Assembly: GCA_963735085.1 (NCBI GenBank)
Contig: CAVTJP010000005.1
Span: forward strand, 248,001 to 312,000
Length of the DNA stretch: 64,000 nucleotides
Source: DATJGR01 sp963735085
GTDB taxonomy: Bacteria; Pseudomonadota; Gammaproteobacteria; Pseudomonadales; Azotimanducaceae
Reading direction: 5' to 3'
This document shows, piece after piece, positions 1 to 8,435 of the stretch. The notes beneath the pieces are model-generated. The model did not search any database, was not told the origin of the DNA, and was given only the letters and a program-made list of their open reading frames with translations. Position numbers and translations under genes: made by a program. Each line of letters opens with the position of its first letter. Position 1 is the first letter of the stretch.

Positions 1-976
1 TTTCGGGATCGACGAGCACCTCGTTGGTCTCGCGCAGCAACGCTTGCTTCAGTTCGCGCAGTTGATTCATCGCCATCCACGGGCAATGCGCACAGCTGCG
101 GCAGGTGGCGCCCTCGCCATGGGTCGGCGCTTCGATGAAACGCTTGTTCGGCGCTTCCTTACGCATCTTATGGAAGATGCCGCGGTCGGTCGCGACGATG
201 AACAACTTGTGCGGTAAGGTTTTGGCGGCCTTGATCAGCGCGCTCGTTGAACCGACCGAATCGGCGAGTTCAATCACCTGCGCCGGGCTCTCCGGATGTA
301 CCAGCACGCCGGCGTCGGGATAAATCGCCTTCAGGTCCATCAGTCCCTTGAATTTGAACTCTTCGTGAACCACGCAGGCACCATTCCACAGCAACATGTC
401 GGCGCCGGTCTGGCTCTGGATGTAGTGGCCAAGGTGCTTGTCCGGTGCCCACAGAACCTTTTCGCCTTTCGCGGCCAGGTGTTCCACGATCGCCAGACCG
501 ATGCTTGACGTAACGACCCAATCCGACAATGCCTTCACGCGCGCCGACGTATTCGCATAGACCACGACGGTGCGATCCTTGTTTGCGTTGCAGAACGCCT
601 CGAATTCGTCCGGCGGACAGCCGAGGTCGAGCGAGCATTCGGCCTTCAGACTCGGCATCAGCACTCGCTTTTCCGGCGACAGGATCTTTGCCGTCTCGCC
701 CATAAAGCGCACGCCCGCCACCACCAAAGTCGTCGCCGCGTGGTCGCGCCCGAAGCGCGCCATCTCGAGCGAGTCGGCCACGCAGCCGCCGGTCTCTTCG
801 GCGAGATCCTGAATGTCGCCATCGACGTAGTAATGCGACACCAGTACCGCGTTCTTCGCTTTCAGCAACGCGGCGATCTCCCGCTTCAGTTGCTGCCGCT
901 CGGTCGCATCGAGCACCGGCGGTTCGAACAGTGGCACCCGCTCGCGTGGCAGTGAGTGATCGGCCAGATTGGTCAT
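1..976 (-). CDS. nadA: quinolinate synthase NadA (3' end beyond window)
   Basis: Quinolinate synthase condenses iminoaspartate with dihydroxyacetone phosphate to quinolinate, the first committed ring of NAD synthesis, in the cytoplasm with a [4Fe-4S] cluster. About 325 residues are visible from the ATG at 976; the last residues lie beyond base 1. Family signatures seen are SHYYVDGDIQDLAEE near the N-terminus, the cysteines in CSLDLGCPPDEF and GACVVHEEF, and the C-terminal CRSCAHCPWMAMN cluster-binding segment. The gene is divergent from the ATP-grasp gene at 1047, with only 70 bases between the two starts. In E. coli nadA follows the tol-pal-tRNA-Lys region, which here sits about 52 kb away. 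A long antisense-frame reading across this gene is a GC artefact. Confidence 0.95.
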   Translation of the reverse strand, partial: MTNLADHSLPRERVPLFEPPVLDATERQQLKREIAALLKAKNAVLVSHYYVDGDIQDLAEETGGCVADSLEMARFGRDHAATTLVVAGVRFMGETAKILSPEKRVLMPSLKAECSLDLGCPPDEFEAFCNANKDRTVVVYANTSARVKALSDWVVTSSIGLAIVEHLAAKGEKVLWAPDKHLGHYIQSQTGADMLLWNGACVVHEEFKFKGLMDLKAIYPDAGVLVHPESPAQVIELADSVGSTSALIKAAKTLPHKLFIVATDRGIFHKMRKEAPNKRFIEAPTHGEGATCRSCAHCPWMAMNQLRELKQALLRETNEVLVDPE

Positions 977-1046
977 TTGCCGTGCATATTTGCTTGCATA
1001 GCCGCCAGTCTACCATGTAGAACCTCGCCTCCAGCCGAGCCGAGCC

Positions 1047-1946
1047 ATGCCCAGCATCTGCTTCCTCACGAGTACCGGCGGCGTCGCGCGCAACGACAAT
1101 CACCGGCGTCTGCCCGCAGCGTTCGAACACGCTGGCTGGGACGTGACCCGCGCCGACCACGACGATGTGCGGCTGTCCGGCCGCACCATCTGCATTGCCC
1201 GCGACGATACGCCGCTTTCGCAATTCGATCTGATCTGGCCGGTCGGTCTCGGCGTGCGCGATACATTTCTGGATCGCATGCAATTGCTGGCGATGCTCGA
1301 TCAAGACCGCTTCGTCACCAGCGCGCGGGCGTTGATGATGCAACACTCCAAGTATGCGCTCGCACTCGGCCCGCTCGCCGACCACCATCCGCAAACCTAT
1401 GCGAGTCGGGACCCGGCATGGCTGCGCCAGATCGTCGCGACCGGTGGCGACTGGATCGTCAAACCACCGGCGTCCAGCTTCGGCCGCGACGTCTATCGCG
1501 TGCATGCGCACGAACCCAATCTCGATGTGATTCTCGATGCGCTGACCGGACACGACGGATCGCGATATTGCCTGCTGCAACGCTACATCAGCGAGATTGA
1601 ACACGGTGAAACGCGCGTGCTGCTCGCCAACGGTGAGTTGATCGGCGCGTATCTGCGCCGACCCGGCGCCGATCATCGCGTCAATCTGGCCCAGGACGGC
1701 CGCGCCGAGGTCATCACATTGCGCAACGAGGAAGCCACGCTCGCAATCGCCGCTGCACGACATCTACGCGAACACGGCATCCACTACGTCGCGGTCGACA
1801 TCGCCTATCCGTGGATCGTCGAGTTCAACATCGCCAACCCCGGCGGGCTGGAAACGATCGAGCGATTGACCGGAGAAAACCTCGCGCCTCGTGTCGTCGG
1901 GGCGATTACGAAAGGGGGTCTGAAAAGGGGGTCAGAACTGTTCTGA
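1047..1946 (+). CDS. ATP-grasp protein, glutathione synthetase-like
   Basis: A 299-residue protein resembling the ATP-binding half of glutathione synthetase. Visible ATP-grasp elements are WIVKPPASSFGRDVYRV (nucleotide-binding lysine strand, near residue 139), the HGETRVLLANGELIGAYLRR segment, and a C-terminal VDIAYPWIVEFNIANPGG carrying the metal-binding D, E and N. The family joins a carboxylate to an amine through an acyl phosphate; the substrate here is unknown and glutathione synthesis is only the nearest analogy. The last residues (KGGLKRGSELF) are encoded by a palindromic repeat at 1921-1957, so the native C-terminus has probably been replaced by repeat sequence. It is convergent with the SDR gene at 1959. 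Confidence 0.8.
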   Translation: MPSICFLTSTGGVARNDNHRRLPAAFEHAGWDVTRADHDDVRLSGRTICIARDDTPLSQFDLIWPVGLGVRDTFLDRMQLLAMLDQDRFVTSARALMMQHSKYALALGPLADHHPQTYASRDPAWLRQIVATGGDWIVKPPASSFGRDVYRVHAHEPNLDVILDALTGHDGSRYCLLQRYISEIEHGETRVLLANGELIGAYLRRPGADHRVNLAQDGRAEVITLRNEEATLAIAAARHLREHGIHYVAVDIAYPWIVEFNIANPGGLETIERLTGENLAPRVVGAITKGGLKRGSELF

Positions 1947-1957
1947 CCCCCTTTTCA
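1921..1957. repeat. 18-bp perfect inverted repeat, possible bidirectional terminator
   Basis: Bases 1921-1938 and 1940-1957 are exact reverse complements separated by the single base at 1939. The arm reads TGAAAAGGGGGTCAGAAC. A partial direct copy of the arm (AAAGGGGGTC) lies just before it at 1911-1920. The G-tract/C-tract stem with flanking A and T runs can act as an intrinsic terminator for both convergent genes. GGGGTCAGA-type palindromes are often found dispersed in proteobacterial genomes; assignment to a named repeat family is not possible here. Confidence 0.75.
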
Positions 1958-1958
1958 G

Positions 1959-2714
1959 TCACGGCGTGCCGCCGTCGACCCGCACCAGCGTGCCGCTGGT
2001 GAAACTCGCGGCGGGGCTTGCCAGATACAACGCCGCGCCGACGATCTCGTTCGGTTCACCGCCGCGCTTCAGCGCCAGCCGCGGCGCCTGATGTTTCTCG
2101 AACGCATCCATGTCCCATGCCTTCGCGATGTCGGTCAGGAACGGCCCTGCCACGATGCAGTTGACGCGCACATGCGGGCCATACGCGAACGCGAATGAGC
2201 GCGTGATCGAATTCAGTCCGGCCTTCGCCGCGCCGTAGGGTTCCGACGTCGGACTCGGATTCAGCGAAGCGGTGCTCGAGATGTTGATGATCGAGCCGCC
2301 GTCGCCTTTCGCCATGCGGCTGGCGACGATTGCCGACAGGCGAAACGGGCCTTTCAGATTCAGCGCGACGACCTTGTCGAACAGCTCTTCCGACATCTCT
2401 TCCAATGATGGATACAGCGGCGACATGCCGGCGTTGTTGATCAGCACATCGATCTTGCCGAAGCGTTCGCAAGCCGCATCGGCCAGTTTGCCGACCTCGT
2501 CCCAATGCCCCACATGGCAGGCGATCGGCAACGCCTTGCGGCCGAGCTTTTCGACATCGCGCGCAACGTCCTCGCAGGCTGCCAGTTTGCGGCTGGCGAT
2601 CACGACATCGGCGCCGCGTTCGGCGAACGCCAGCACCATCTGCCGGCCCAGCCCGCGACTGCCGCCGGTGACGAGCACCACCTTGCCGGTGAAATCGAAC
2701 AACGGATCCATCAA
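1959..2714 (-). CDS. SDR family oxidoreductase
   Basis: A 251-residue classical short-chain dehydrogenase/reductase. The Rossmann motif TGGSRGLG is at residues 16-23, the structural NNAG motif near 92, and the catalytic Ser plus YGAAK near 145-162, all intact. Cytoplasmic NAD(P)-dependent alcohol or ketone oxidoreductase; the substrate cannot be read from sequence. It lies downstream of the acyl-CoA synthetase on the same strand with a 42-base gap and an AGGAGGAG-like Shine-Dalgarno, so the two are probably cotranscribed and may act on the same CoA-linked substrate. Confidence 0.9.
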   Translation of the reverse strand: MMDPLFDFTGKVVLVTGGSRGLGRQMVLAFAERGADVVIASRKLAACEDVARDVEKLGRKALPIACHVGHWDEVGKLADAACERFGKIDVLINNAGMSPLYPSLEEMSEELFDKVVALNLKGPFRLSAIVASRMAKGDGGSIINISSTASLNPSPTSEPYGAAKAGLNSITRSFAFAYGPHVRVNCIVAGPFLTDIAKAWDMDAFEKHQAPRLALKRGGEPNEIVGAALYLASPAASFTSGTLVRVDGGTP

Positions 2715-2756
2715 TTCTCCTCCTCCCTATGACACATTGCTTACTCGCCCCTCCGT

Positions 2757-4427
2757 CTATTTGTTGGGCAGCGCGACGGCCTGCTCTTTTGCCCAGCGAT
2801 AATCGGCCTTGCCGCTGGGGCTGCGGACGATCGCATCGCGATAGACGTAGGCTTTCGGCAATTTGTAGCGCGCGATGTGTTTCGCGCACTCTTCGGCCAA
2901 CTCGGCATCGGTCGTCGAAACGCCGGCGCGCAACTGCACCACCGCCACCACCTCCTGCCCCCAGCGTTCGCTGGGCCGCCCCGCCACCACCGCGTCGTAC
3001 ACCGCCGGGTGATGTTTCAACGCATGCTCCACTTCCTCGGCGAAGATCTTCTCGCCGCCGGAGTTGATCGTCACGGAATCGCGCCCGTGCAATTCGATGC
3101 TGCCATCGGCGAGGTGCCGCGCACGGTCGCCGGGCACCGCGAACCGGGTATCGCCGATCATGACGAACGTGCGCTCGGTCTTGGCCGCGTCGTCGAGATA
3201 GCCGAGCGGCACATAACCGCGCTTCGCCCACCAGCCCATGCCGTCGTGTCCCGGCGCCAGTACCTGCGTCATCGCCTCGTCGACGACGACGTTGTCCGGC
3301 CCGGGCACGAACTTGCCGGTACTCGCACCGGTCTCCCGGCTGCTGATCTGCGAGCCCTGCCCGCCCGCCTCCGACGAACCGAGGCCATCGATGATCATCA
3401 CGTTCGGCAACAGCTCGAGAATTTCGGCTTTGATCGACGCATTCAACGGCGCGCCACCCGACAGGATGATGCCGAGGCTCGACAGATCGTACGTGCCGGC
3501 ACGGATTGCATCGACGATCGGCCGCGCGAATGCATCGCCCACGATCTGCAGAAAGTTGATCTGTTCGCGCTCGATCAGCGACAGGACGTCGTGCGGGTCG
3601 AGCCGCTCGACATCACTTTGCACATAAACGGTATTGCCCTGGTGCAGCGCCGCCAGCGCAACCCAGTGGCCGGCACCGTGCATGAACGGTGCCGCCGGAA
3701 ACGTCTTCATGCTGAGCGATTTCGCGCGTTCAACGTAGGCGTCGAGCGTTTCCAGAATACGTCCGTCGGCGGCGCGCCCGCCGAGCGCGGCGACCAGAAT
3801 ATCGGCCTGGCGCCACAACACGCCCTTTGGCATCCCGGTGGTGCCGCCGGTGTAGAGGATGTACAGGTCATCCGGCGACGGTTCGACATCCGGCTTGTCG
3901 GCGGAACTCTGCGCCAGCGCCGCTTCGTAGTCGACCGCACCGGGCAACAGCGCGGCGCCGGACTCGTCCGCCACCTGCAGAAATACCTCCAACGAGGGCA
4001 CCTTGTCGCGCACCGCGGCAACGCGCGCTGCGAAGTTCGCATGGTAGATGATCGCGCGGGCGCGGGCGTTGTTCAGCAGATAGATGAGTTCTTCTTCGAC
4101 GTAGCGGTAGTTGACGTTGAACGGCGCAACACGCGCCTTGTAGGCGCCGATCATGCCTTCCAGATATTCGTTGCCGTTGAACAGATACAGCGCCAGCTGA
4201 TCCTGGCCCGATTCCCAGCGGTTCAAAGCCGAACGCGGCTTGTGTATGCCGAGCCCGCGCGAGATCAGATAGTTTGCGAGCCGACGCGTGCGCTCGTTGA
4301 ACTGGCCGAACGTGATCCGGCGGTCGCGAAACACAATGGCTTCCTTGTCGGGAAATGCCGCCGCGATGGCTTCATTGACTGCAGCGATATTGAACATGGT
4401 GGCGACCGTGGCCTGCGGATCGATCAT
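2757..4427 (-). CDS. AMP-dependent acyl-CoA synthetase (ANL superfamily)
   Basis: A 556-residue adenylate-forming enzyme that activates a carboxylic acid to acyl-AMP and then acyl-CoA. The P-loop-like A3 motif LYTGGTTGMPKGVLW is near residue 193, followed by the GLGSSEAG segment, the hinge-region GRDSVTINSGGEKIF and the C-terminal PSGKADYRW carrying the catalytic lysine. The GGTTGMPKG form resembles ligases of fatty or steroid-like acids (FadD type). The start could instead be the ATG 30 bases downstream (MFNIAAVNEA). It heads a two-gene unit with the SDR at 1959 and is divergent from the phosphatase at 4524. Confidence 0.88.
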   Translation of the reverse strand: MIDPQATVATMFNIAAVNEAIAAAFPDKEAIVFRDRRITFGQFNERTRRLANYLISRGLGIHKPRSALNRWESGQDQLALYLFNGNEYLEGMIGAYKARVAPFNVNYRYVEEELIYLLNNARARAIIYHANFAARVAAVRDKVPSLEVFLQVADESGAALLPGAVDYEAALAQSSADKPDVEPSPDDLYILYTGGTTGMPKGVLWRQADILVAALGGRAADGRILETLDAYVERAKSLSMKTFPAAPFMHGAGHWVALAALHQGNTVYVQSDVERLDPHDVLSLIEREQINFLQIVGDAFARPIVDAIRAGTYDLSSLGIILSGGAPLNASIKAEILELLPNVMIIDGLGSSEAGGQGSQISSRETGASTGKFVPGPDNVVVDEAMTQVLAPGHDGMGWWAKRGYVPLGYLDDAAKTERTFVMIGDTRFAVPGDRARHLADGSIELHGRDSVTINSGGEKIFAEEVEHALKHHPAVYDAVVAGRPSERWGQEVVAVVQLRAGVSTTDAELAEECAKHIARYKLPKAYVYRDAIVRSPSGKADYRWAKEQAVALPNK

Positions 4428-4523
4428 GCTGCCCGCGTAGCCGGTGCAAGTAAACCAATTGCCTGGCGCGCCGTCCTTCGCATGGCTACTCTAGTGCGAA
4501 GCCAACCGAACCGGAGCACCCGC

Positions 4524-5108
4524 ATGCAACTGATCCTCGTCCGCCATGCGTTGCCGGAACGCCAACATGTCACCTCGGGCACCGCGGACCCAGTGCTGTC
4601 GGACGTTGGCGTCGAGCAGGCGGATAAAGCGGCGCGGTGGCTTTCGGCCGAGCAGATCGGCACCGTGTACGCCAGCCCGATGCGCCGCGCGAAACAGACG
4701 GCCGAGGCGTACGCGGCGCTCAGCGGCCATGCGATCCAGTTCCACGAGGGTCTGGTCGAATTCGACCGTCACACGTCGAGCTACATTCCGATGGAGGAAC
4801 TCAAGCGCACCGACTACGCCGCGTGGAAGGCGTTCGTCGACGGCCGCTACAACGAGGAGGTCGACATCCTCGCCTTCCAGGACACCGTCGTGCGCGCACT
4901 GGAATCGATCATCGCGAAGCATCAGGGCGAACAGGTTGCCGTGTTCTGCCACGGCGGCGTCATCAACGTGTGGGCCGCGCATGTGCTGAAGATGGTGCCG
5001 CGGCTGTTCTTCGACCCGAACTACACCAGCATCAACCGCTTTCTGTGCGCCCGCACCGGCGAGCGCAACATCGTCAGCCTCAACGAAACCGCGCATCTAC
5101 GCGGCTGA
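4524..5108 (+). CDS. histidine phosphatase family protein
   Basis: A 194-residue protein of the phosphoglycerate-mutase-like histidine phosphatase superfamily. The catalytic phosphohistidine motif is LVRHALPER at residues 5-13, with Ala where RHG is commonest. The Arg of SPMRRAKQTAE and the second catalytic His in VFCHGGVINVW are present. A much longer upstream reading in the same frame is only antisense of the ligase gene; the ATG at 4524 begins exactly at the conserved MQLILVRHA. Substrate unknown. The start lies about 100 bases from the divergent acyl-CoA synthetase start. Confidence 0.88.
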   Translation: MQLILVRHALPERQHVTSGTADPVLSDVGVEQADKAARWLSAEQIGTVYASPMRRAKQTAEAYAALSGHAIQFHEGLVEFDRHTSSYIPMEELKRTDYAAWKAFVDGRYNEEVDILAFQDTVVRALESIIAKHQGEQVAVFCHGGVINVWAAHVLKMVPRLFFDPNYTSINRFLCARTGERNIVSLNETAHLRG

Positions 5109-5204
5109 CACTCGGACCGGCTTGCCTTCGTGGTCCATTCCCATAGACTGTTGCGTCGCACAAAATCAGACTCATACCCAAACACATAACAGGGAGGACA
5201 TTTA

Positions 5205-6077
5205 ATGGGAATGCTCGATGGCAAAGTTGCGCTGGTGACCGGCGCGGGTGGCGGCCTGGGCCGCGCCCACGCATTGTTGTTGGCGAAGGAAGGCGCATCG
5301 GTGGTGGTAAACGATCTGGGCGGCGCCCGCGACGGTAGCGGTGCCGGCCACAACATGGCCGACCATGTGGTCGAGGAAATCAAAGCCGCCGGCGGCAAAG
5401 CGGTTGCCGACTACGGCTCGGTCGCAGACCCGGCGCAAGCCAAGGCGATGGTGCAGGCAGCCGTCAAGAACTTCGGCAAGCTCGACATCTGCATCAACAA
5501 CGCCGGCATCCTGCGTGACAAGTCGTTCAAGAACATGACCGACGAGATGTGGGACATCATCATCAGCGTGCATCTGCGCGGCACCTATCTGGTGACGAAA
5601 GCGGCCTACGATCAGATGCTCGAGCAGAACCACGGCGGCCGCATCATCATGACGAGTTCCACGTCGGGGCTGCTCGGCAACTTCGGCCAGACCAACTATG
5701 GCGCGGCGAAGGCCGCCACGGCCGGTTTCATGCGCTGCCTGTGGCTCGAAGGCATGAAGTACGGCATCACCGTGAACATTCTCGCGCCGACTGCGATGTC
5801 GCGGCTGACCGAAGACATTCTGCCAGAACAGGCGAAGGACGCGTTTCCGCCGGAGAAGGTCTCGCCTGCGGTCGTGTGGCTGTGCACCGACGAAGCCAAG
5901 GACGTGACCGGCCGTCAGTTCCTCGTCGCCGGCAATAATGTGTCGCTGCTGTCGTGGCAACTCACGCCGATCGCGTCGAAAGATCAGACAGACGCACCGT
6001 GGGACGTCGAGACGATCGGCGAAAAAATCCTTGCCAGCAAGGAGAAGTGGCCACCCATCAATCCGATGCGCGGATAG
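5205..6077 (+). CDS. SDR dehydrogenase, MFE-2-like (3-hydroxyacyl-CoA dehydrogenase type)
   Basis: A 290-residue SDR resembling the dehydrogenase domain of multifunctional enzyme type 2 (17-beta-HSD4-like), which oxidises (R)-3-hydroxyacyl-CoA thioesters. TGAGGGLGRAHA lies near residue 12, VVVNDLGGARDGSG (typical of MFE-2 enzymes) near 32, then NNAGILRDKSF and the catalytic S...YGAAKAA. A strong AGGGAGGA Shine-Dalgarno lies 8 bases before the ATG. It starts a same-strand cluster with the CoA transferase, two acyl-CoA dehydrogenases and a phosphodiesterase, which points to beta-oxidation of a bulky or branched CoA ester. The C-terminal extension after residue 230 lacks a hydratase domain. Confidence 0.88.
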   Translation: MGMLDGKVALVTGAGGGLGRAHALLLAKEGASVVVNDLGGARDGSGAGHNMADHVVEEIKAAGGKAVADYGSVADPAQAKAMVQAAVKNFGKLDICINNAGILRDKSFKNMTDEMWDIIISVHLRGTYLVTKAAYDQMLEQNHGGRIIMTSSTSGLLGNFGQTNYGAAKAATAGFMRCLWLEGMKYGITVNILAPTAMSRLTEDILPEQAKDAFPPEKVSPAVVWLCTDEAKDVTGRQFLVAGNNVSLLSWQLTPIASKDQTDAPWDVETIGEKILASKEKWPPINPMRG

Positions 6078-6083
6078 TTCATC

Positions 6084-7295
6084 GTGCCAGGGCCGCTGGC
6101 CGGCTTTTCGGTTCTCGACCTGTCGGCTGTCGTCTCCGGGCCGATGACCGCCGCGCTGCTCGCCGACCAGGGCGCGTCGGTCATCAAGGTGGAGCGCCTC
6201 GGCGGCGACATTCAGCGGCACGTCGGCAGCCGGCGAAACGGCTTCTCCGGCTTTTTCCACGTCATCAATCGCGGCAAACGCTCGATCGCGCTCGACCTGG
6301 GATCTGCAGAGGGCCGCACCATCGTAGAACGGTTGGCGGAGTCGACGGATGTCGTGATCCAGAACTTCCGTCCGGGCGTGATCGGCCGGCTCGGCCTGGG
6401 CTACGAACAGCTCAGCGCACTGAATCCGAAGCTCGTCTATCTGTCGATCAGCGGTTTCGGTCAGACCGGGCCGCGCGCCGGCGAGCGCGCGTACGACCCG
6501 ATCATTCAGTTCTATTCCGGCATCGCCGCGACGCAGGGGCGCATTCATCCCGAGCATCCGCACCAGCCGGAGCAGGTCAATCAGTTGATCCTCGACAAGC
6601 TGACGGCGTACACCGGTTGCCAGGCGGTCACCGCGGCGCTGCTCGAACGCTCGAAGAGCGGTACCGGGCAGCACATCGAACTGTCGATGCTCGACACCGC
6701 AATCGCATTCCTGTGGCCGGACACCGCCGCGGATCTGATCCTGCAGGGCGACGGGGTTGACGCGCGGCCGCCGATCGGCGCATCGGGGCAGGTTGCCGAG
6801 TTCAAGGACGGCTGGGGTACCACGATGACGCTGTCGGACGACGAGTTCCACGGTATGTGTCGAGGCTATGGCTGCGAGCACATCGCGCAGGATCCGCGCT
6901 TTGCGACACTGCAGGCTCGTCAGAGCAATCGGCCGGCACTGGTGGAGGTGATACGCAACGACCTCGCCCCGGCCGCGAGCAAGCTGACCCTCGCCGAGGC
7001 CGCAGCGCGATTCGAAGCTGAGGACGTACCTTTTGCGCGCGCGCGCCGATTGACCGAACTGCACGATGATCCACAGATCGTCCACAATGAGGTGTTCGGC
7101 ACGGTGACGCATCCGGTTGCCGGTGAGTTGCGCCAGGCGCGACCCGCACCGCGTTTCGGCCGAACGCCGGTTGCGCCCGGCGCACCGGCACCCGTCTCGG
7201 GGCAACATACGCGCGAGATTCTCGCCGAGTTCGGTTTCGGCGACTGCACCGAAGACTGGCTCGCGCGCGGAATCGTAGCGGCTGCCGAAATCTGA
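6084..7295 (+). CDS. CaiB/BaiF family (class III) CoA transferase or acyl-CoA racemase
   Basis: A 403-residue class III CoA-transferase-fold protein. The N-terminal LDLSAVVSGPMTAALLADQGA, the NRGKRSIALDL strand and IQNFRPGVIGRLGLGYEQL are typical of the family, and the catalytic aspartate appears as Asp204 in LSMLDTAIAF. Family members move CoA between carboxylates or racemise 2-methylacyl-CoA; the sequence does not decide which, though a racemase-like role would suit branched-chain oxidation. It uses a GTG start 6 bases after the preceding SDR stop, so it is almost certainly in that operon. Confidence 0.87.
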   Translation: MPGPLAGFSVLDLSAVVSGPMTAALLADQGASVIKVERLGGDIQRHVGSRRNGFSGFFHVINRGKRSIALDLGSAEGRTIVERLAESTDVVIQNFRPGVIGRLGLGYEQLSALNPKLVYLSISGFGQTGPRAGERAYDPIIQFYSGIAATQGRIHPEHPHQPEQVNQLILDKLTAYTGCQAVTAALLERSKSGTGQHIELSMLDTAIAFLWPDTAADLILQGDGVDARPPIGASGQVAEFKDGWGTTMTLSDDEFHGMCRGYGCEHIAQDPRFATLQARQSNRPALVEVIRNDLAPAASKLTLAEAAARFEAEDVPFARARRLTELHDDPQIVHNEVFGTVTHPVAGELRQARPAPRFGRTPVAPGAPAPVSGQHTREILAEFGFGDCTEDWLARGIVAAAEI

Positions 7296-7323
7296 ATATC
7301 CAATCGATGAGCGCGGAGACCCG

Positions 7324-8419
7324 ATGAATTTTGGCTTTACCGAAGAACAGGAGCTGCTGCGCGATCAGGTGCGCCGGTTCATGCAGGACGCCTGTCCGTT
7401 GAGCCAGGTGCGCGACGATGATGAAGAGCGCAACCGGCACATCCCCTTCGCTGTGGCGTCAGGCGGCCGAGCTCGGCTGGCTCGGGCTCATCATTCCGGA
7501 GCGCTTCGGCGGTGTGGGTCTGAAATGGGTGGACCTGACCGTGGTGCTGGAAGAAACCGGCCGCGGTCTGTCGCCGCTGCCGATCATCTCGCAGACACTC
7601 GCCGCGACCGCGCTGTTGCGCTGCGGCAGCGCGAGTCAGCAACAGAAATACCTGCCCGGCCTCGCCGACGGCAGCCGCGTGGCCACACTCGCGTTGTACG
7701 ACGAGCCGAACTGGATTCACCCCGATGCCGTGAAGTTGGCGCTGGCCGATGGACACCTGACAGGCACCAAACCGTTCGTCGCCGATGCAGCCGCAGCAGA
7801 TCTGTTCATCGTCGCCTGCCGCACCGGCGCGCATTTCAAGCTCGCAATCATCGAACGCGATGCACCCGGTGTCGGCGTCGCCGTGCAGCCGATGATGGAC
7901 CAGACCAAGCGCATCGGCACGCTGACATTGGACGTCGCGCTCGACGCGATGCACCTGATGCCGCTCGCGATCGAAGACCTCGCGTTTCTGTCGGACTGCG
8001 GCGCGGTCGCCGTGACTGCCGAATCCGTCGGCGCCGCCGAAGCCGCGCTCGCGATGACGACCGCGTACGCCAAAGAGCGCATTCAATTCGGCAGTCCGAT
8101 CGGCAAATATCAGGGCGTGAAGCACCGCCTGGCCGAGATGTTCGTCGATATCGAGTCGTTCAAGTCGCTGTCGTACTATGCCGCGTGGACCGTCGACGAC
8201 GCGCCGCAGGAGCTCCCCCGCGCTGCGTCGTTGGCGAAAGCCTATGCGAGCGATGCATTCGCGCGCATAGGCATCGACGGCGTACAACTGCACGGCGCCA
8301 TCGGCTTCACCGCCGAATACGACATTCAGCTCTACCTGAAACGCTCGAAGTGGGCCCGGCCGATGTACGGCGATTCGGACCACCACTACGAACGCGTTGC
8401 CGCGCTTGGGGGTTTGTAA
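7324..8419 (+). pseudogene. acyl-CoA dehydrogenase, frameshifted near codon 30
   Basis: An acyl-CoA dehydrogenase of about 365 residues split by one frameshift. The ATG at 7324 gives MNFGFTEEQELLRDQVRRF through LSQVR (about 30 residues), after which homology continues in the next frame (MMKSATGTSPSLWRQAAELGWLGL) to the TAA at 8417-8419. One surplus base at about 7408-7418 explains it. The rest is well preserved: IIPERFGGVGL, ERIQFGSPIGKYQGVKHRLAEM and QLHGAIGFTAEYDIQLYLKR, with no further damage. The adjacent intact dehydrogenase suggests the two once formed a heteromer, as with steroid-type FadE pairs. Either a recent pseudogene or a sequencing error. Confidence 0.85.
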
Positions 8420-8435
8420 TGGAAGGAGGTCTGTA

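Noticed and set aside
270..1763. A 497-codon open frame on the minus strand spanning nadA and the start of the ATP-grasp gene
   Set aside because: It is a GC-rich shadow: its product is Arg-rich and low complexity, while nadA and the ATP-grasp gene in other frames have clear family motifs.
2877..4523. N-terminal extension of the histidine phosphatase frame over the acyl-CoA synthetase
   Set aside because: The extension is antisense to a well-conserved ligase, and the conserved phosphatase sequence starts precisely at 4524.
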